DNA from: Planctomycetota bacterium
GTDB taxonomy: Bacteria > Planctomycetota > PUPC01 > JABMSA01 > JAUWKK01
Assembly: GCA_030614245.1 (NCBI GenBank)
Contig: JAUWKK010000117.1
Coordinates: 1 to 7,860, forward strand
Length of the DNA stretch: 7,860 nt
Direction of reading: 5' to 3'
The notes under the pieces: generated by a model
The model's input: the letters and a program-made list of their open reading frames with translations, nothing else
Told to the model about the DNA's origin: nothing
Databases searched by the model: none
Shown: piece by piece, positions 6,449 through 7,860 of the stretch
Position numbering within the stretch: position 1 is the first letter of the stretch
Layout of the letters: each line of letters starts with the position of its first letter
Made by a program: the position numbers and the translations under genes

Positions 6449-6532
6449 ATGAAGCCGGCCTATCAGCCAGGCGGCACAGATGAGCTCCGGAAGATTTATG
6501 CCAGGTATTTGGAGTTTATGCGAACCGCATAA
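6449..6532 (+). CDS. possible 27-residue small ORF between dnaG and the methyltransferase
   Basis: An ATG at 6449 opens a 27-codon frame ending in TAA, encoding MKPAYQPGGTDELRKIYARY followed by LEFMRTA. Codon choice resembles the neighbouring genes and the second half looks helical. The upstream sequence is purine-rich, with GGGAG at 6433-6437 and CGGGA closer to the start, so initiation is possible. It could be a real small protein, the degraded 5' end of a former gene, or chance. It lies on the same strand in the 182-nt gap and would be in the same transcript as its neighbours. I recognise no family. Confidence 0.3.
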   Translation: MKPAYQPGGTDELRKIYARYLEFMRTA

Positions 6533-6582
6533 CCTGACAGCCGACTCCCGCCGACGGCTCGAAAGAGAGGGAACCATACGTT

Positions 6583-7332
6583 ATGAGTACCGACAAGCAC
6601 AACGGCAACCCCGTGGTCAGAATGCTTCAGGGAGAGACACCGGATGCACTGGAAGGCGTAGCTGAGCGGTTCGACGTGCTGCTCACGGATCCGCCATACA
6701 ACTCTAAGCGGAAATCGTACTTCGCTCTGTCGTGGCAGAAACATCAGGACCGCGACTTCGGCGAGTGGGACGCCGTTGCCAGCACGGACTACAGTTGGCT
6801 GAGACGGGCCATTGAACTGCTTAAAGACGACGCCGCCGTGCTCATATTTTCGCCTTTCGAGCGGCTGGGCGATTACGAGAGGATTCTGGAAGAACTGGGG
6901 TGCGTGTACCGCACGGCCATAGTCTGGCACAAGACCAATGGTGTCGTCCACGTGCCGGCCTACAAGAGCTCGAACGAAGCCATTGTGTATGCAAGCCGCG
7001 GCAAGCCGTTCTTCCGGCGTTGGGAGACTCAGAAGGAGTTCGCGGCACATAACTTCATCCAGGGTGCCAGTTGCATGGGCAACGAACGCAAGCGGTGGGG
7101 GCACCCAACGCAGAAGCCGGAGTATCTCATCAAGAGGCTTCTGCACCGCCACAGCGAGCCGGGTCATTGGGTCCTGGACCCTTTTGCCGGAGTAGGCTCA
7201 ACTGCGGCCGTGTGCTTCCAGATGGGCCGAAACTGCGTGAGTGTCGAGAGCGAGACTGAGTTCTACGAGAAAGCGTGCATTCGTCTGGCGGAGGCCCGCC
7301 GCGCACCCAGTCTGACGGGGATACAGCAATGA
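6583..7332 (+). CDS. beta-class site-specific DNA methyltransferase, probably N6-adenine
   Basis: This 249-residue protein transfers a methyl group from S-adenosylmethionine to an exocyclic amino group of a base in a specific DNA site. Catalytic motif IV is TDPPYNS (D36-P37-P38-Y39). Motif X, HPTQKPEYLI (174-183), and motif I, LDPFAGVGST (198-207), which binds the cofactor, come after it, followed by an acidic motif II residue in VSVESE (E222). The order IV, then X, then I defines the beta class, and the DPPY form favours adenine-N6 over cytosine-N4. Between motif VIII (SNEAIVYAS, 130-138) and motif X only about 35 residues remain for target recognition, so the recognition domain is unusually small. 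The ATG at 6583 has AGAGAGGG about 11 nt upstream. The stop overlaps the next gene's ATG in ATGA, a typical coupled arrangement. The target sequence cannot be predicted from sequence alone. Confidence 0.92.
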   Translation: MSTDKHNGNPVVRMLQGETPDALEGVAERFDVLLTDPPYNSKRKSYFALSWQKHQDRDFGEWDAVASTDYSWLRRAIELLKDDAAVLIFSPFERLGDYERILEELGCVYRTAIVWHKTNGVVHVPAYKSSNEAIVYASRGKPFFRRWETQKEFAAHNFIQGASCMGNERKRWGHPTQKPEYLIKRLLHRHSEPGHWVLDPFAGVGSTAAVCFQMGRNCVSVESETEFYEKACIRLAEARRAPSLTGIQQ

Positions 7333-7860
7333 AACTGCCTCCGCGCTTATTCAATATGATCGGGAAAGAGAGCCGCCATCTGGCATCGTTCGAGGCCCAC
7401 CCCTCCCAGAGGGGACGCCCGGCCGGGGCGGCGCCAGGTGGGCAGAACTTCGAGGCAGCAGTGCGAGGGGTTTGGGTCGCTCTTATCAAGGGTTTCGTCC
7501 AGGAGGGCCTGGTGGGAGGATGTGTGGACTGTGACGGGAAAACGCTCCTGGCCATAACGAACCCAGAGAGGCAGACTAGGCTGATCGTCGACATGAGTCC
7601 CGACGATTGGGGGTGGCAACTGAACCCTGAGACCGAGATTCCGCCAGTTTGGAACCAGACGAGATTCGGTGTGTCAGACATAGTCACATGGCACCTCGGC
7701 GACGAGTTCATGAGTTTTGCCCCACCGACACAGGAAGATTCGCAGCAGTTCTTCGGGCCGCATTATCCCGACATGTTCCGCGGTAAGAGGACCCAGTTCG
7801 ACTTCAACGTCACTTGCGACTGCAAGGGGATACTGGTCGAGAAGATGCTGTTCGAGTACA
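7329..7860 (+). CDS. putative type II restriction endonuclease, N-terminal part (runs off the window)
   Basis: The ATG at 7329 overlaps the methyltransferase stop (ATGA) and has GGGG 8 nt upstream. The frame stays open for 177 codons to the window edge, so the 3' end is missing. The visible part is soluble and Trp/Phe-rich, has no signal peptide, and matches no family I can name with confidence. Two features suggest a PD-(D/E)xK nuclease. Candidate metal-binding acids lie at YPD (D148) and FDF (D158), followed by a hydrophobic strand LVEKMLFEY ending at E176-Y177. The last base of the window is the A that begins codon 178, compatible with a lysine codon that would complete E-x-K. Tight coupling to a DNA methyltransferase makes a cognate restriction enzyme the natural reading. 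It could instead be an unrelated accessory protein of the locus. Confidence 0.75.
   Translation, partial: MKLPPRLFNMIGKESRHLASFEAHPSQRGRPAGAAPGGQNFEAAVRGVWVALIKGFVQEGLVGGCVDCDGKTLLAITNPERQTRLIVDMSPDDWGWQLNPETEIPPVWNQTRFGVSDIVTWHLGDEFMSFAPPTQEDSQQFFGPHYPDMFRGKRTQFDFNVTCDCKGILVEKMLFEY

Noticed and set aside
6496..7167. A 223-codon minus-strand frame opposite the methyltransferase
   Set aside because: It is antisense to a gene with clear DPPY and cofactor-binding motifs; it is a shadow frame.

Overview
The window is a moderately GC-rich bacterial chromosome segment with two housekeeping genes, an unrecognised small gene and the start of a restriction-modification locus. Gene content (pyruvate phosphate dikinase, a bacterial DnaG primase) and consensus sigma70-type promoters show it is bacterial. 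The style of the intergenic hairpins (GGGGC-TTCA-GCCCC types in inverted pairs) makes me think of Planctomycetota or a related PVC lineage, but that is a low-confidence impression and nothing here proves it.

Layout. Positions 1-224 hold a good promoter (TTGACT-17-TATCAT with extended -10) and a leader with a perfect 10-bp palindrome. They lead into ppdK (225-2957, +), a full-length 910-residue pyruvate phosphate dikinase with all catalytic residues I checked. From 2958 to 3319 there is no gene. Instead there is a symmetric composite element of six small hairpins, arranged as two inverted copies of a three-hairpin unit (3021-3212), with compensatory base changes between copies. On the minus strand, 3320-3832 encodes a 170-residue coiled-coil protein that I do not recognise. 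The stretch 3833-4486 has no convincing gene but holds a long imperfect hairpin (4300-4388) and a smaller region with two mutually exclusive pairings (4211-4251).

A promoter matching both consensus hexamers exactly, with 17-bp spacing and an extended -10 (4487-4515), drives dnaG (4616-6400, TTG start). After a 182-nt gap with a possible 27-codon ORF comes a beta-class DNA methyltransferase (6583-7332). Its stop codon overlaps (ATGA) the start of a second gene running off the window edge (7329-7860). I read that second gene as the partner restriction endonuclease, because the visible sequence ends exactly at a candidate E-x-K catalytic motif.

How they work together. PpdK interconverts pyruvate and phosphoenolpyruvate in central metabolism. 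DnaG primes replication. The methyltransferase and putative endonuclease look like a translationally coupled type II restriction-modification pair placed directly downstream of dnaG, possibly sharing its strong promoter, since I see no convincing separate promoter or terminator in the gap.
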